Assembly: GCA_028716365.1 (NCBI GenBank)
Contig: JAQUPZ010000001.1
Coordinates: forward strand, 124,001 to 188,000
Direction of reading: 5' to 3'
DNA length: 64,000 bases
DNA from: Kiritimatiellia bacterium
GTDB taxonomy: Bacteria > Verrucomicrobiota > Kiritimatiellia > UBA8416 > YA12-FULL-48-11
The stretch's first letter is position 1. The number at the start of each line of letters is the position of its first letter. The notes under the pieces are model-generated. The model worked only from the letters and a program-made list of their open reading frames with translations, was not told the DNA's origin and ran no database searches. The translations under genes and the position numbers were made by a program. Positions 49,281 to 58,478 of the stretch are shown piece by piece.

Positions 49281-50774
49281 CTAATTCAAGTCAGCACCGA
49301 ATGCGCCACTGGCAGATGCGGCAGAGCCATGCTGAAAACTGAAACTTCCGGCAACACCGCTTATGGGCGGGGTTCCCATTCCCGGCTTTATCAAAGTACC
49401 GTTCATGCTTTGAGCAGTTAAAGACCCTTGATTAAGGGTCGTTCCATTTACAAGTAATGTGTAGGTTGCAAAAGGTATAGCAGGATCAAGGGACAGATTA
49501 CCGCCCGCATCTATCTTTCCCTTACCGCTTGCACGGGTAACTTCGAAAGAAAGAGAATCCCCACCGCCTGTAAGGTTGAATATTGCTCCCCAAGCTGGGT
49601 TAGCAGGTCCTGTCATGACTTCAAAAGTTATGGGTGTGGTTGGTGAAGACGCCAGGCTGGTATTCTTGTAGCTTCCCGCTGTTACAACAGCAGCTGCAGA
49701 ACCGCTTCCGGTCAAAAGTATATTTGGGGTGGATGAGATTATTGACTGATATTCCGCGGCTGACAGAAATGCCGCTCCGTTTTCCGTACTGGCTCTTATT
49801 TCGACAGAACCATCGGCCCACAGCCCCCAGGCCCAATCACCCATTGGAGTTCCTCCATTAGTGATAAATGGCGGTTTGTCAGGCGGCGGCACATACGGGG
49901 CTGATGTAGGTTCAGTAAATGACTGCGATTTGGATTTCTGTGTATGTTGCTTGGAGGCATTCAATAGAGCAAGCATTTCTTCGCTATGGATAGACTCATC
50001 CATCTTTTCTCGAGCTTCATCAACAGTACTCCTCATGGATTTATTCTGGGAACCGACGTCATTGTTTACAACATCCCCGCCGCCGCCTGCCGATTTTGAA
50101 GGTGTTGAATCATTGATCAGTTGCCTGCCTTCTGAAGCCGGGATTGGCCGTTCGACAAGACTTGCAGATGCAGAAATGGTGACTGCCACTCCTTCATTGA
50201 TAATGTTCAGGATACGGTCTGCCGCTCCCAGTACGCCGCCTTTTCCTGTCTCATCTGCCACAATCTTCTCGATGACAATACTATCGCCGGGCGGCAGGCT
50301 TATTACATAAATATCCTCCCGGTTCGCCTGAAGCCTGAACCCCAGTTCACAACCCCTGATGCCGATTGTTGCCAGATTGGTTTTAACCTTGAAGCGTTCC
50401 GGATTTATTTCTGTGATCTTGCCGGTAATTGTTCTGAAAACTCCTTTCATCATTCTGAAAGAACAACTGTCATCTTTTCTTGCTTTTGGATTATAGACAT
50501 ACTGATCAATCGTCATTTCGCTTTTTTCACCCTGCGAAATCATGGTGTCATCATTGAACTGTATCTGCAATTTGGCGCCGGCAGCGGTAACAATCCTGTC
50601 GTTCGTGAAAACGTCGGATTTCAGATCAAGTCGTCTTTCCCTGCCATCTGTACCTGTGGCTTTTACCTGTCCTTCCACGGCAATTATCTGGCCAATGGAA
50701 TTATCAGCCGCCATGCATCTTGGGAGAGTAAGAAAACAGGAAAAGAAAATGGCAACTATCATCCATTTTTTCAT
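49281..50774 (-). CDS. FecR-domain secreted protein
   Basis: Signal peptide; IIAVEGQVKATGTDGRERRLDLKSDVFTNDRIVTAAGAKLQIQFNDDTMISQGEKSEMTIDQYVYNP. Confidence 0.85.
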   Translation of the reverse strand: MKKWMIVAIFFSCFLTLPRCMAADNSIGQIIAVEGQVKATGTDGRERRLDLKSDVFTNDRIVTAAGAKLQIQFNDDTMISQGEKSEMTIDQYVYNPKARKDDSCSFRMMKGVFRTITGKITEINPERFKVKTNLATIGIRGCELGFRLQANREDIYVISLPPGDSIVIEKIVADETGKGGVLGAADRILNIINEGVAVTISASASLVERPIPASEGRQLINDSTPSKSAGGGGDVVNNDVGSQNKSMRSTVDEAREKMDESIHSEEMLALLNASKQHTQKSKSQSFTEPTSAPYVPPPDKPPFITNGGTPMGDWAWGLWADGSVEIRASTENGAAFLSAAEYQSIISSTPNILLTGSGSAAAVVTAGSYKNTSLASSPTTPITFEVMTGPANPAWGAIFNLTGGGDSLSFEVTRASGKGKIDAGGNLSLDPAIPFATYTLLVNGTTLNQGSLTAQSMNGTLIKPGMGTPPISGVAGSFSFQHGSAASASGAFGADLN

Positions 50775-50953
50775 AAAAATGACAACCCTTGTAATGCCAT
50801 AGTATACAATATCCGACTGTTTTTTGTAAAGCCGGCAACTAGTTTGGACAATTCCGTGGTTCGCTCCAGTATGATTTTGACTTTAATCCATCAGAATAGT
50901 AACATAATGTCGTTTTTAACGAAGAGGTGTATTCTTTTGAAGGGGAGGAAACT

Positions 50954-52030
50954 GTGAAAAAGTGTGTATTTTTCAGAATAATTGGGATTTCTCTTATTTT
51001 TTCGACAATAACATGGCTGCTCTTTGCCGCTGATGACTATTGGACACCCAAGGGTGATCCGTTGACAGAAGGGGGCAAAATCAAAACCCTGGAACAGCTC
51101 GAACCGCGGACAATAGTGACAAACCTGCCTTTCCATATCACAAACTCAGGATCATATTACCTGACATGTTCACTTACAGGTAAAGACGGTTTGGACGGCA
51201 TTACAATCTCGACCAACGAAGTCAAGCTTGACCTTAATGGTTATGCTCTTAATGGATCAACAGGATCATATGATGCAATCACAGTGGATATAATGTGCCA
51301 GAATATAGCTATCCGGAACGGTGTGATCAGGGGCTGGAAGCATATGGCGCTTGATGCAACCAATGCTGCTGATGTTGTTTTGGAGTCTTTGAAAGCTTTC
51401 GGAAACGGGTGGGGTGGTTTATACGTGGGGCCTAATTCCCTTATTGAAAGATGTTCGGCATATGGTAACGGATGGTCAACAGACGATATGCCGCTTGTGG
51501 ATCCTCCACTGAACGATGCAATTTTTGTCGGTTCGTTCAGCACAATCAAAGAGTGCAAGGTTAGAGGAAATAGAGGCGCCGGCATTCATACGTTTTACCA
51601 TAGCCGGATTATTGAATGTACTTCCTGCGGGAGTATCAATGCCAACGGTTTTTATGTGCAGGATTATTGTACCATTAAGGATTGTACCGCATCACAGAAT
51701 TTCAGCCACGGGATCAGGGTTGCCAACAGATGCCGGGTTGTGGGTAATACTTGCGGGGAAAACGGTTTCGGTAATGCGACCAACGATATTTGCGGAATTC
51801 TTATTGATGGGAACAATAATGTAATAGACAACAACAGTATTATGGGCAATCAACTTGGTATTCGGATATTTGATGGGAAAATGGGTAACTGGGTGGTTCG
51901 TAATCTTGCCAGTAAAAATACTGAGAATAACTGGCCTTTCCCCCCGTCTGAAAACTTTGTTGCTCCAGTAGATTTACTAGGAGGTTCTTTTACAAACAAT
52001 AATCCCTGGTCAAATTTTGCAATGCCATAA
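50954..52030 (+). CDS. Right-handed parallel beta-helix repeat protein (secreted)
   Basis: GTG start after GGGGAGG; VKLDLNGYALNGSTGSYDAITV ... IAIRNGVIRGW ... NNVIDNNSIMGNQLGIRIF. Confidence 0.8.
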   Translation: MKKCVFFRIIGISLIFSTITWLLFAADDYWTPKGDPLTEGGKIKTLEQLEPRTIVTNLPFHITNSGSYYLTCSLTGKDGLDGITISTNEVKLDLNGYALNGSTGSYDAITVDIMCQNIAIRNGVIRGWKHMALDATNAADVVLESLKAFGNGWGGLYVGPNSLIERCSAYGNGWSTDDMPLVDPPLNDAIFVGSFSTIKECKVRGNRGAGIHTFYHSRIIECTSCGSINANGFYVQDYCTIKDCTASQNFSHGIRVANRCRVVGNTCGENGFGNATNDICGILIDGNNNVIDNNSIMGNQLGIRIFDGKMGNWVVRNLASKNTENNWPFPPSENFVAPVDLLGGSFTNNNPWSNFAMP

Positions 52031-52045
52031 TGAAGAATCAGACCT

Positions 52046-52936
52046 ATGCGTATTTTAAAAACATGGATAGTGGTTGGATTCGCAGGTGTGTTTGCTGTGT
52101 CGTCTTTTGCCGCCACAAATTCAACGATCAATTCCACCCAAAAATGGACATGGTCATCGAGTGTAGGCTGGTTGAATTGTAAATCGGATTCAACTAGTGG
52201 TGTAGTAGTCGGTCAGTACTTTTGTTCAGGATTCATGTACAATTCATCTGTCGGCTGGATTTGTCTTGGCGACGGTTCTCCGTCGAACGGTTTTCAGTAT
52301 GCAACTAATTCAGCCACGGATTATGGTGTTAACCACGACGGACAAGGGCACCTTTCGGGTTATGCCTGGAGTCCCAGTGCCGGCTGGATCAGCTTCTGCT
52401 GGACGAATGCCACCGACCCGCAGGCCCCGAAGGTCGATCTGCAAACCGGGCATTTAAGCGGTTATGTGTGGGGAACCGGTGTCGGCTGGATAAGTCTCAG
52501 TAATTCAACCTGGGGACTCAAGACCGATATATTGTATCAGGGTGAAACGACATCTAATACCAACGGAATTCCCGATGCATGGGTATGGGAAAACTTTACT
52601 ACTACAAACGGTTTTTTGGCCTACGATGACGCTGATACCGATGGTGTTTATAATGTGGATGAATATATTGCAGACACAGATCCAAGAAATAGTAACGATT
52701 ATCTTAGTATTTCCGGCGTAGAAGTGTCGACTAATGGCCTGCAATTAACATGGTCCAGCAAAGAATCAAGATTCTACAGCATAGACATGAAAACCAGTCT
52801 TTTTGATACTGTTTGGATTGACAGTGGACTGGGTACAAATGCGCCTGACGTTGGTTCAAATACTGTCGTTCTTTTGCCTGTCAATACCCAGGGATATTTC
52901 AGAATTAAAGCTGCCATTCCTCCACTGGTCCAGTGA
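52046..52936 (+). CDS. Secreted protein with tandem W-S-x-x-x-G-W-[IL] repeats and an Asp-rich Ca-binding-like segment
   Basis: TWSSSVGWLNC, YNSSVGWICL, GYAWSPSAGWISF, GYVWGTGVGWISL; DDADTDGVYNVDEYIADTDP. Confidence 0.75.
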   Translation: MRILKTWIVVGFAGVFAVSSFAATNSTINSTQKWTWSSSVGWLNCKSDSTSGVVVGQYFCSGFMYNSSVGWICLGDGSPSNGFQYATNSATDYGVNHDGQGHLSGYAWSPSAGWISFCWTNATDPQAPKVDLQTGHLSGYVWGTGVGWISLSNSTWGLKTDILYQGETTSNTNGIPDAWVWENFTTTNGFLAYDDADTDGVYNVDEYIADTDPRNSNDYLSISGVEVSTNGLQLTWSSKESRFYSIDMKTSLFDTVWIDSGLGTNAPDVGSNTVVLLPVNTQGYFRIKAAIPPLVQ

Positions 52937-52940
52937 AGCT

Positions 52941-52993
52941 CTGCGGGCTGACCTGTCCGCCATAGCTCCCCGAGCGACGGCGGAAGCCCGCAG
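52941..52993. repeat. Nested palindromic intergenic element
   Basis: CTGCGGGCT/AGCCCGCAG outer 9 bp stem; TCCGCC/GGCGGA inner stem; GCTC/GAGC terminal stem. Confidence 0.75.
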
Positions 52994-53156
52994 TTTCTTA
53001 GCGGAATCCGCCGTAGCAAAACCGTCATTCATCCCTCGGACTCCAAGTCCGGGGTCTTCTGCGAAGGAGGATAGAGTAAAACTTCTCATAATCCTCTTGT
53101 CGATTGGCAGGTTTCTGGCAACATGTTTTCCGACACAGCAAAAAACGGGGTAAAGG

Positions 53157-54173
53157 ATGGCTTTTGCAAAGAAAAGTACATTAGGATCAAAGCTCCTTTC
53201 GGGTTACAAACTTTTGAAAGGCCGTGATCTTGAGCGCGTAAATGACGAATTGCTGACACTCGGGAAAAATATCCGTTCTGTTCAGAAAGGTCGCGGACTT
53301 GGCGGACGCCTTTCATTTACCGAGAAAGGCCGTGTACTCGGCTGTTTCCCCCAGGTCCGTCGTCCTTCGGCAAAAACGGTATGGAGTGCGCACTATCACA
53401 ACTTCTTTGAGCTTTCTTTTATTCTCGAAGGCGAAGCGAAACACAGGATCGGAGATAATGTTTACCCGGTAAAGCCGGGGGATATAGTTTTTCTCAACAA
53501 CGAACTTCCGCATAATTACGTCATAGGTCCAAAAGAAAGACTCACTGTGCTTAATATTGCCTTTCTTCCGGAGTTTCTCGAATCCGCGATCACCCTCGAT
53601 AAGCTGGTTACCGGTGTACAGTTTTTCATGGTGGAACCGTTCTTCCGTTCGCTTGACGATGTCGGCGGCAAACTTACCGTTACCGGTGATGTCTTCTTCC
53701 GGCTGGCTACGCTCGCGCTTTCAATAGTTGATGCATTTAACCGGAGTTATCCTGCCAAAAGCGATCTAGTGCCGCTCCTGTTCAAGGCATTCATCATCAG
53801 CGTTAATGCTGCGTATGAGGAACGTGTTGCCGAGAGGCCAAGATTCTACGAGAAGAGAGAAGCGCTGTTTCGCGAGATCGTTTCCTTCATTGATGGGCGT
53901 CTTTCCGGGAAGATAACTCTTGCGAATATTGGAACGGCGGTCCGGCTCGGACGGACACAATTAGCTGAGATTTTCAAAGAGAAACAGGGAATGACCATTG
54001 TGGCATACGTCAACCGGCGTCGAGTTGAGCAGGCTCAGCATTTACTGCGTACTACCGACATGCCCATCCTTGATATTGCTTTTGAAACAGGCTTTGGCGA
54101 TGTCTCTCACTTCAACCACACTTTCAAGCGTATTGCAGGGGTCTCGCCCCGGCAATATCGCGGCGGTAAATAA
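53157..54173 (+). CDS. AraC family transcriptional regulator (cupin + HTH)
   Basis: HYHNFFELSFILEGEAKHRIGDNVYPVKPGDIVFLNNELPHNYV; VEQAQHLLRTTDMPILDIAFETGFGDVSHFNHTFKRIAGVSPRQYR. Confidence 0.93.
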   Translation: MAFAKKSTLGSKLLSGYKLLKGRDLERVNDELLTLGKNIRSVQKGRGLGGRLSFTEKGRVLGCFPQVRRPSAKTVWSAHYHNFFELSFILEGEAKHRIGDNVYPVKPGDIVFLNNELPHNYVIGPKERLTVLNIAFLPEFLESAITLDKLVTGVQFFMVEPFFRSLDDVGGKLTVTGDVFFRLATLALSIVDAFNRSYPAKSDLVPLLFKAFIISVNAAYEERVAERPRFYEKREALFREIVSFIDGRLSGKITLANIGTAVRLGRTQLAEIFKEKQGMTIVAYVNRRRVEQAQHLLRTTDMPILDIAFETGFGDVSHFNHTFKRIAGVSPRQYRGGK

Positions 54174-54223
54174 GCCAACTTTTTGGGGACAATCCTCCAA
54201 GATCATCACATCATGTCAGGCTT

Positions 54224-57200
54224 ATGATGCATGACATGAAAACTAAAACTATCCTGTCGTTTAATTTCACCATCAAATTGATCCTGCCAATATTGTTGTC
54301 GTTATCAGGAATTACTGCAGACGCGGCTGTCAAGGTAAAGGAGAAAAAGGTTGTCGTTCCGACCTATCCGCCAGGCCCGTGCGACAAGAACCCGGTATTT
54401 TACACGGGACGCGTTTACCAGGGCGCGCAGGGCCGTGTTTATCCATACCCGCTCCAGGATGTTCTTCATGACGAGAAGGTGGACAGGGAATACACTGCGC
54501 TCTGGCTCGAGAATGATTACCTGAGCATGTCGGTTCTGCCGGAGATTGGCGGACGGCTTTTCAGTTTTACCGATAAGGACAGCGGGTATGAGACTTTCTA
54601 CCGGCAGTCGGTAGTCAAGCCTGCCTTGATCGGGATGTTGGGCGCATGGACGTCGGGCGGCGTGGAATGGAATTTTCCCCATCATCACCGGGCAACAACG
54701 TTCATGCCGGTTGACTACACGACCACCAAGAATGATGACGGAAGCAAGACCGTGTGGATTGGCGAAACCGAACTTCGTCACAGGATGAAGTGGTCGATAG
54801 GGCTAACAATGAAACCAGGCCGTTCGTATCTTGAAGCCACCTGCAAGTTTATGAACCGCCAGTCGTACATTGAGTCCATGCTTTACTGGGCCAATGTTTC
54901 CGTGCACTGCGGAACGAATTACCAGGTGATTTTCCCGCCCTCCTGCCGGGTCGGGATGGACCATCACAAGGATTACTTTACCCGTTTCCCCATGGGGCGT
55001 CCCTGTGTGGCGATAGATGAGATCGCGGACCTGAGCTGGTGGAAGAATTTTACCACGGATCACCGTTCGATTTTCGCTGTTGATCCGGATAACGATTTCC
55101 TGGCCGGTTACGACTATGGCCGGCAAATTGGTACGGCACATGTTGCCAACCGCCATATTGTCTGTGGCAAGAAGTTCTTTCTTTGGGGAAATAATCCCGG
55201 CGGTTTCGTGTGGGACAAGGTGTTGACCGATACCGATGGTCCATATCTTGAACTGATGGTTGGTGCTTATTCCGACAACCAGCCGGATTACAGCTGGATA
55301 TCGCCCTACGAAACACGCGAGTGCAAGCAGTACTGGTATCCCATCAAGAAAATCGGCGGGGTCAAGTGCGCCAATCTTGACGCTGCCATCAATCTTGAGC
55401 GTTGCGCGCTGGACAAGGTCTTCCTCGGTCTCAATGCGACGGCTAAAATCAAGAATGCCCGCGTCTGTCTGAAATACGGGGCAAAAGAATTCAACGAGTT
55501 GATTAATATCGATCCCAACACACCTTATATAAAAGAAATTACGGTGGATGTAAATGTCAGTGACCAGCAGATCACCGGTATCCTGTGCGATTCTAACGGA
55601 CGTGAGCTTGTTCGATATACGCCGGTAAAAGTTGAAGAAAAGCCGCTTCCTGAAATCGTTGAGAATCCGAAGTCTCCTTCCGAATACAAGACGGTGGAGG
55701 AACTGTACCTGGTCGGCCTGCGGCTGGAACAGTTTCACAATGGTATCGTTGATCCCGTACCGTACTATGAGGAAGCGCTCAAGCGTGACCCGAACGATCT
55801 GCGTGTTAATACTGTGCTTGGTATCAGGCGGGCTCGGGAAGCCAGGTTTGAAGAGGCCGAAAAACATCTGCGCCGTGCAGTTGAGCGTACAACCCGCAAT
55901 TATACGCGCGCAAAAGACGCCGAGCCGCACTACTACCTCGGGGTTGTGCTGAAGGAGCAGGGCAAATTGAAGGAGGCGCAGGATGAACTCTGGAAAGCGG
56001 TCTGGCGTGACAGCTTCCAGCGCGCAGCTTATATCGAACTGGCCAAGATTGACTGCGTGAAAGGTGATTATAGTCACGCCCTTGAGATGATTAATAATGC
56101 CCTGGCCGTGGCCATACGGTCCAGTAAGGCACATACGCTGCGTGCATATATTCTGCGTAAACTCGGGCAGAAAAAAGATGCGGAACTCGAACTGGACCTG
56201 GCTGTTAAGAACGACCCCCTCGATTACTGGTCTGTGGCAGAGTGTTGTTTCCTTAAAGGTAAGGGAGAAAAGGCGCTGGCGGCGGCTGAGAAGAATCGCG
56301 GGAACAAACTGCAGCAGATGCTTGAGACAGTTACCGACTACGGTGATATCGGTGCCATCGATGAGGCGCTCTCGCTGCTGACACAGGCTGAAAATGCCGG
56401 GACCGCGTATGCCAGCCCGCTCGTTAAATATTATGCCGCTTATTACAATCTTCAGAGCGGCAAAACCGGTGTGGCACGTGATCTTTTTGCCAAAGCGGCG
56501 GCGATGCCCACAGATTACTGTTTCCCGTTCCGGCACGAAGAACTGCGAATGCTTTCCGCCGCCCTTGAGTTGTGTCCATCAGATGCGAACACCTGGTACT
56601 ATCTCGGTAACCTCTGCTACTACTTTGAGCAGCGTGAACGCGGAGTTGCCGCATGGGAGAAAGCCGTTTCGCTCAACCCGTCGCACGGTCTGGCCCTGCG
56701 TAATCTCGGCTTTGCCTACGGAAGGATACTGGAGAAACGCGATCTGGCGGTTGCCCGTTATGAGGCTGCGATCAAGGCTGATCCGCAGAACGTTGCGCCT
56801 GTCCTTGAGCTGGACAAGCTGTGGGAGAAGATGGGCCGTGACTCCGCAGCCAGGTTGGCGTTTCTCGAGGGCCGTATGGAGACGGTACAGAAGAGTGATC
56901 CAACCATCCTGCGACTGGCTTACCTATATAATGAAACAGAACAGTATGATAAATCGCTGGCGATCCTGACAACCCGGCGTTTCCATGTATGGGAAGGTGC
57001 TGCTGCGCTGCACCAGCCGTTTGTAGACGCGTGCCTGCTGCGCGGCCTGGCAAAACTCAAAGCCGGGCAGAGTGCTGCTGCACTGAAGGACCTCGAGGCG
57101 GCGAATACCTATCCCGAGAACCTGCAGGCTGGACGTCCCGGCGATGCGGGACAGGCTCCCAAGATTCATTATTACACTGCCCTGGCTTACAAAGCGGTTG

Positions 57201-57571
57201 GCGATTCAGGGAAGGCAAAAGCTGAACTGCGAAAGGCGCTCGATGGCCGCGTGGCAGATGGTGAGATGAATTACTATCGCATCCTGTCTCTTCGCGAACT
57301 GGGTGAGGCAGCGGGCGAGGCTGAACAGATACAACGTCTTCGTTCTGCAATTGCGGAATTGGATAAACCCGCGACTGTTTATGCATACGCGAAGTTTGGC
57401 GGTGAGAATACACCGTTGGAACGCGTGATGCACCGCTCGGCACAGAAGTCATATCTCCAGGGGTTGATGTCGCTGGCAGAAGGCAAGTCTGTGGAAGCGA
57501 AAGCGAGTTTTGCTGCAGCGGTCAAGGAACGTCCGGCCATGATCTGGGCAAAGTCATTCCTGGCAAAATAG
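54224..57571 (+). CDS. DUF5107-domain protein with C-terminal TPR repeats, secreted
   Basis: ALWLENDYLSMSVLPEIGGRLFSFTDKDSGYETFYRQSV; GGVEWNFPHHH; many TPR units. Probable start 54236. Confidence 0.85.
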   Translation: MMHDMKTKTILSFNFTIKLILPILLSLSGITADAAVKVKEKKVVVPTYPPGPCDKNPVFYTGRVYQGAQGRVYPYPLQDVLHDEKVDREYTALWLENDYLSMSVLPEIGGRLFSFTDKDSGYETFYRQSVVKPALIGMLGAWTSGGVEWNFPHHHRATTFMPVDYTTTKNDDGSKTVWIGETELRHRMKWSIGLTMKPGRSYLEATCKFMNRQSYIESMLYWANVSVHCGTNYQVIFPPSCRVGMDHHKDYFTRFPMGRPCVAIDEIADLSWWKNFTTDHRSIFAVDPDNDFLAGYDYGRQIGTAHVANRHIVCGKKFFLWGNNPGGFVWDKVLTDTDGPYLELMVGAYSDNQPDYSWISPYETRECKQYWYPIKKIGGVKCANLDAAINLERCALDKVFLGLNATAKIKNARVCLKYGAKEFNELINIDPNTPYIKEITVDVNVSDQQITGILCDSNGRELVRYTPVKVEEKPLPEIVENPKSPSEYKTVEELYLVGLRLEQFHNGIVDPVPYYEEALKRDPNDLRVNTVLGIRRAREARFEEAEKHLRRAVERTTRNYTRAKDAEPHYYLGVVLKEQGKLKEAQDELWKAVWRDSFQRAAYIELAKIDCVKGDYSHALEMINNALAVAIRSSKAHTLRAYILRKLGQKKDAELELDLAVKNDPLDYWSVAECCFLKGKGEKALAAAEKNRGNKLQQMLETVTDYGDIGAIDEALSLLTQAENAGTAYASPLVKYYAAYYNLQSGKTGVARDLFAKAAAMPTDYCFPFRHEELRMLSAALELCPSDANTWYYLGNLCYYFEQRERGVAAWEKAVSLNPSHGLALRNLGFAYGRILEKRDLAVARYEAAIKADPQNVAPVLELDKLWEKMGRDSAARLAFLEGRMETVQKSDPTILRLAYLYNETEQYDKSLAILTTRRFHVWEGAAALHQPFVDACLLRGLAKLKAGQSAAALKDLEAANTYPENLQAGRPGDAGQAPKIHYYTALAYKAVGDSGKAKAELRKALDGRVADGEMNYYRILSLRELGEAAGEAEQIQRLRSAIAELDKPATVYAYAKFGGENTPLERVMHRSAQKSYLQGLMSLAEGKSVEAKASFAAAVKERPAMIWAKSFLAK

Positions 57572-57580
57572 GAGGCTGAA

Positions 57581-58453
57581 ATGAAAATTACTATTGGCAC
57601 AGTTTTGGTTGTACTTGCATTTATTGGAGTCGGACAGTCGGAGCCCGTCTGCCCCATGGGCGAGGGCTGGGAGTTCGATCAGCAGTTCAGTGATGAATTC
57701 AATGGACAGGAGTTGGATGGGCAGAAGTGGTGGGATTTCAATCCCGAATGGTACGGACGCAAGCCCGGTTATTTCTCGCGTGAGAATGTAACGGTCAAGG
57801 ATGGAAAACTGTGTCTGACAGCAAAAGTTCAGAAACCGGAAGAAGTGACGGTGGAAAATAAAGTGCGTGGCTATGATAAGTTCACCACATCTACTGTTAA
57901 AAGTAAGAAAAGAATCCTGTACGGTTATTTTGAAGCCCGTTGCAAGTCGATGAAAGCAAGCGTTTGCAATGCGTTCTGGCTATATGACCCGCTCAATCCA
58001 CCCGCCAAGTACAAGGAAGGCAGTTTCTCGGAGGAGATTGATATTTTTGAAATCTTTGGCAAGCCGGCCAAGAAGGAGTATGACCGGGTGTATTGCACAA
58101 CGGTACACCGCTTTTACACGCCTTATGTAGAGTCCATCGCAAATGCAAAGCAAACCCCGTTGCCAAAAAAAGGTATGAAACAGAAGGTACCATTTGATTT
58201 TCATGCAGATTTCCACGTTTATGGATTCCTCTGGACGCCGACGGAGATGAAATGGTTTGTCGATGGCAAGGAGGTTTTCGCGCGTGATAACGATTACTAT
58301 CATGCGGCGCTATACATCATGTTTGATTGCGAGATCATGAAAGACTGGGTCGGGTTGCCGGATCCGGCTGATCTGCCCAGCACTTTCGAGATAGATTATC
58401 TGCGCGTATGGAAACACAAGGACCAGCCATTCCCGATGGCCAAGGGGTTCTAA
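57581..58453 (+). CDS. GH16 family glycoside hydrolase (agarase/porphyranase/carrageenase-like)
   Basis: FSDEFNGQELDGQKWW; catalytic motif EEIDIFEIFG (ExDxxE); DFHVYGFLWTPTEMKWFVDGKEV. Confidence 0.9.
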   Translation: MKITIGTVLVVLAFIGVGQSEPVCPMGEGWEFDQQFSDEFNGQELDGQKWWDFNPEWYGRKPGYFSRENVTVKDGKLCLTAKVQKPEEVTVENKVRGYDKFTTSTVKSKKRILYGYFEARCKSMKASVCNAFWLYDPLNPPAKYKEGSFSEEIDIFEIFGKPAKKEYDRVYCTTVHRFYTPYVESIANAKQTPLPKKGMKQKVPFDFHADFHVYGFLWTPTEMKWFVDGKEVFARDNDYYHAALYIMFDCEIMKDWVGLPDPADLPSTFEIDYLRVWKHKDQPFPMAKGF

Positions 58454-58478
58454 TCAAAGCGGATTGAAAGGAATAACA

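Noticed and set aside
52803-53153. 116 aa ORF overlapping the 3' end of the GW-repeat gene
   Set aside because: Its sequence is mostly translation of the nested palindromic element; not a credible protein.
54803-56536. 577 aa minus-strand ORF
   Set aside because: Fully antisense to the recognisable DUF5107-TPR gene; its translation has no recognisable domain. Likely a codon-usage shadow.
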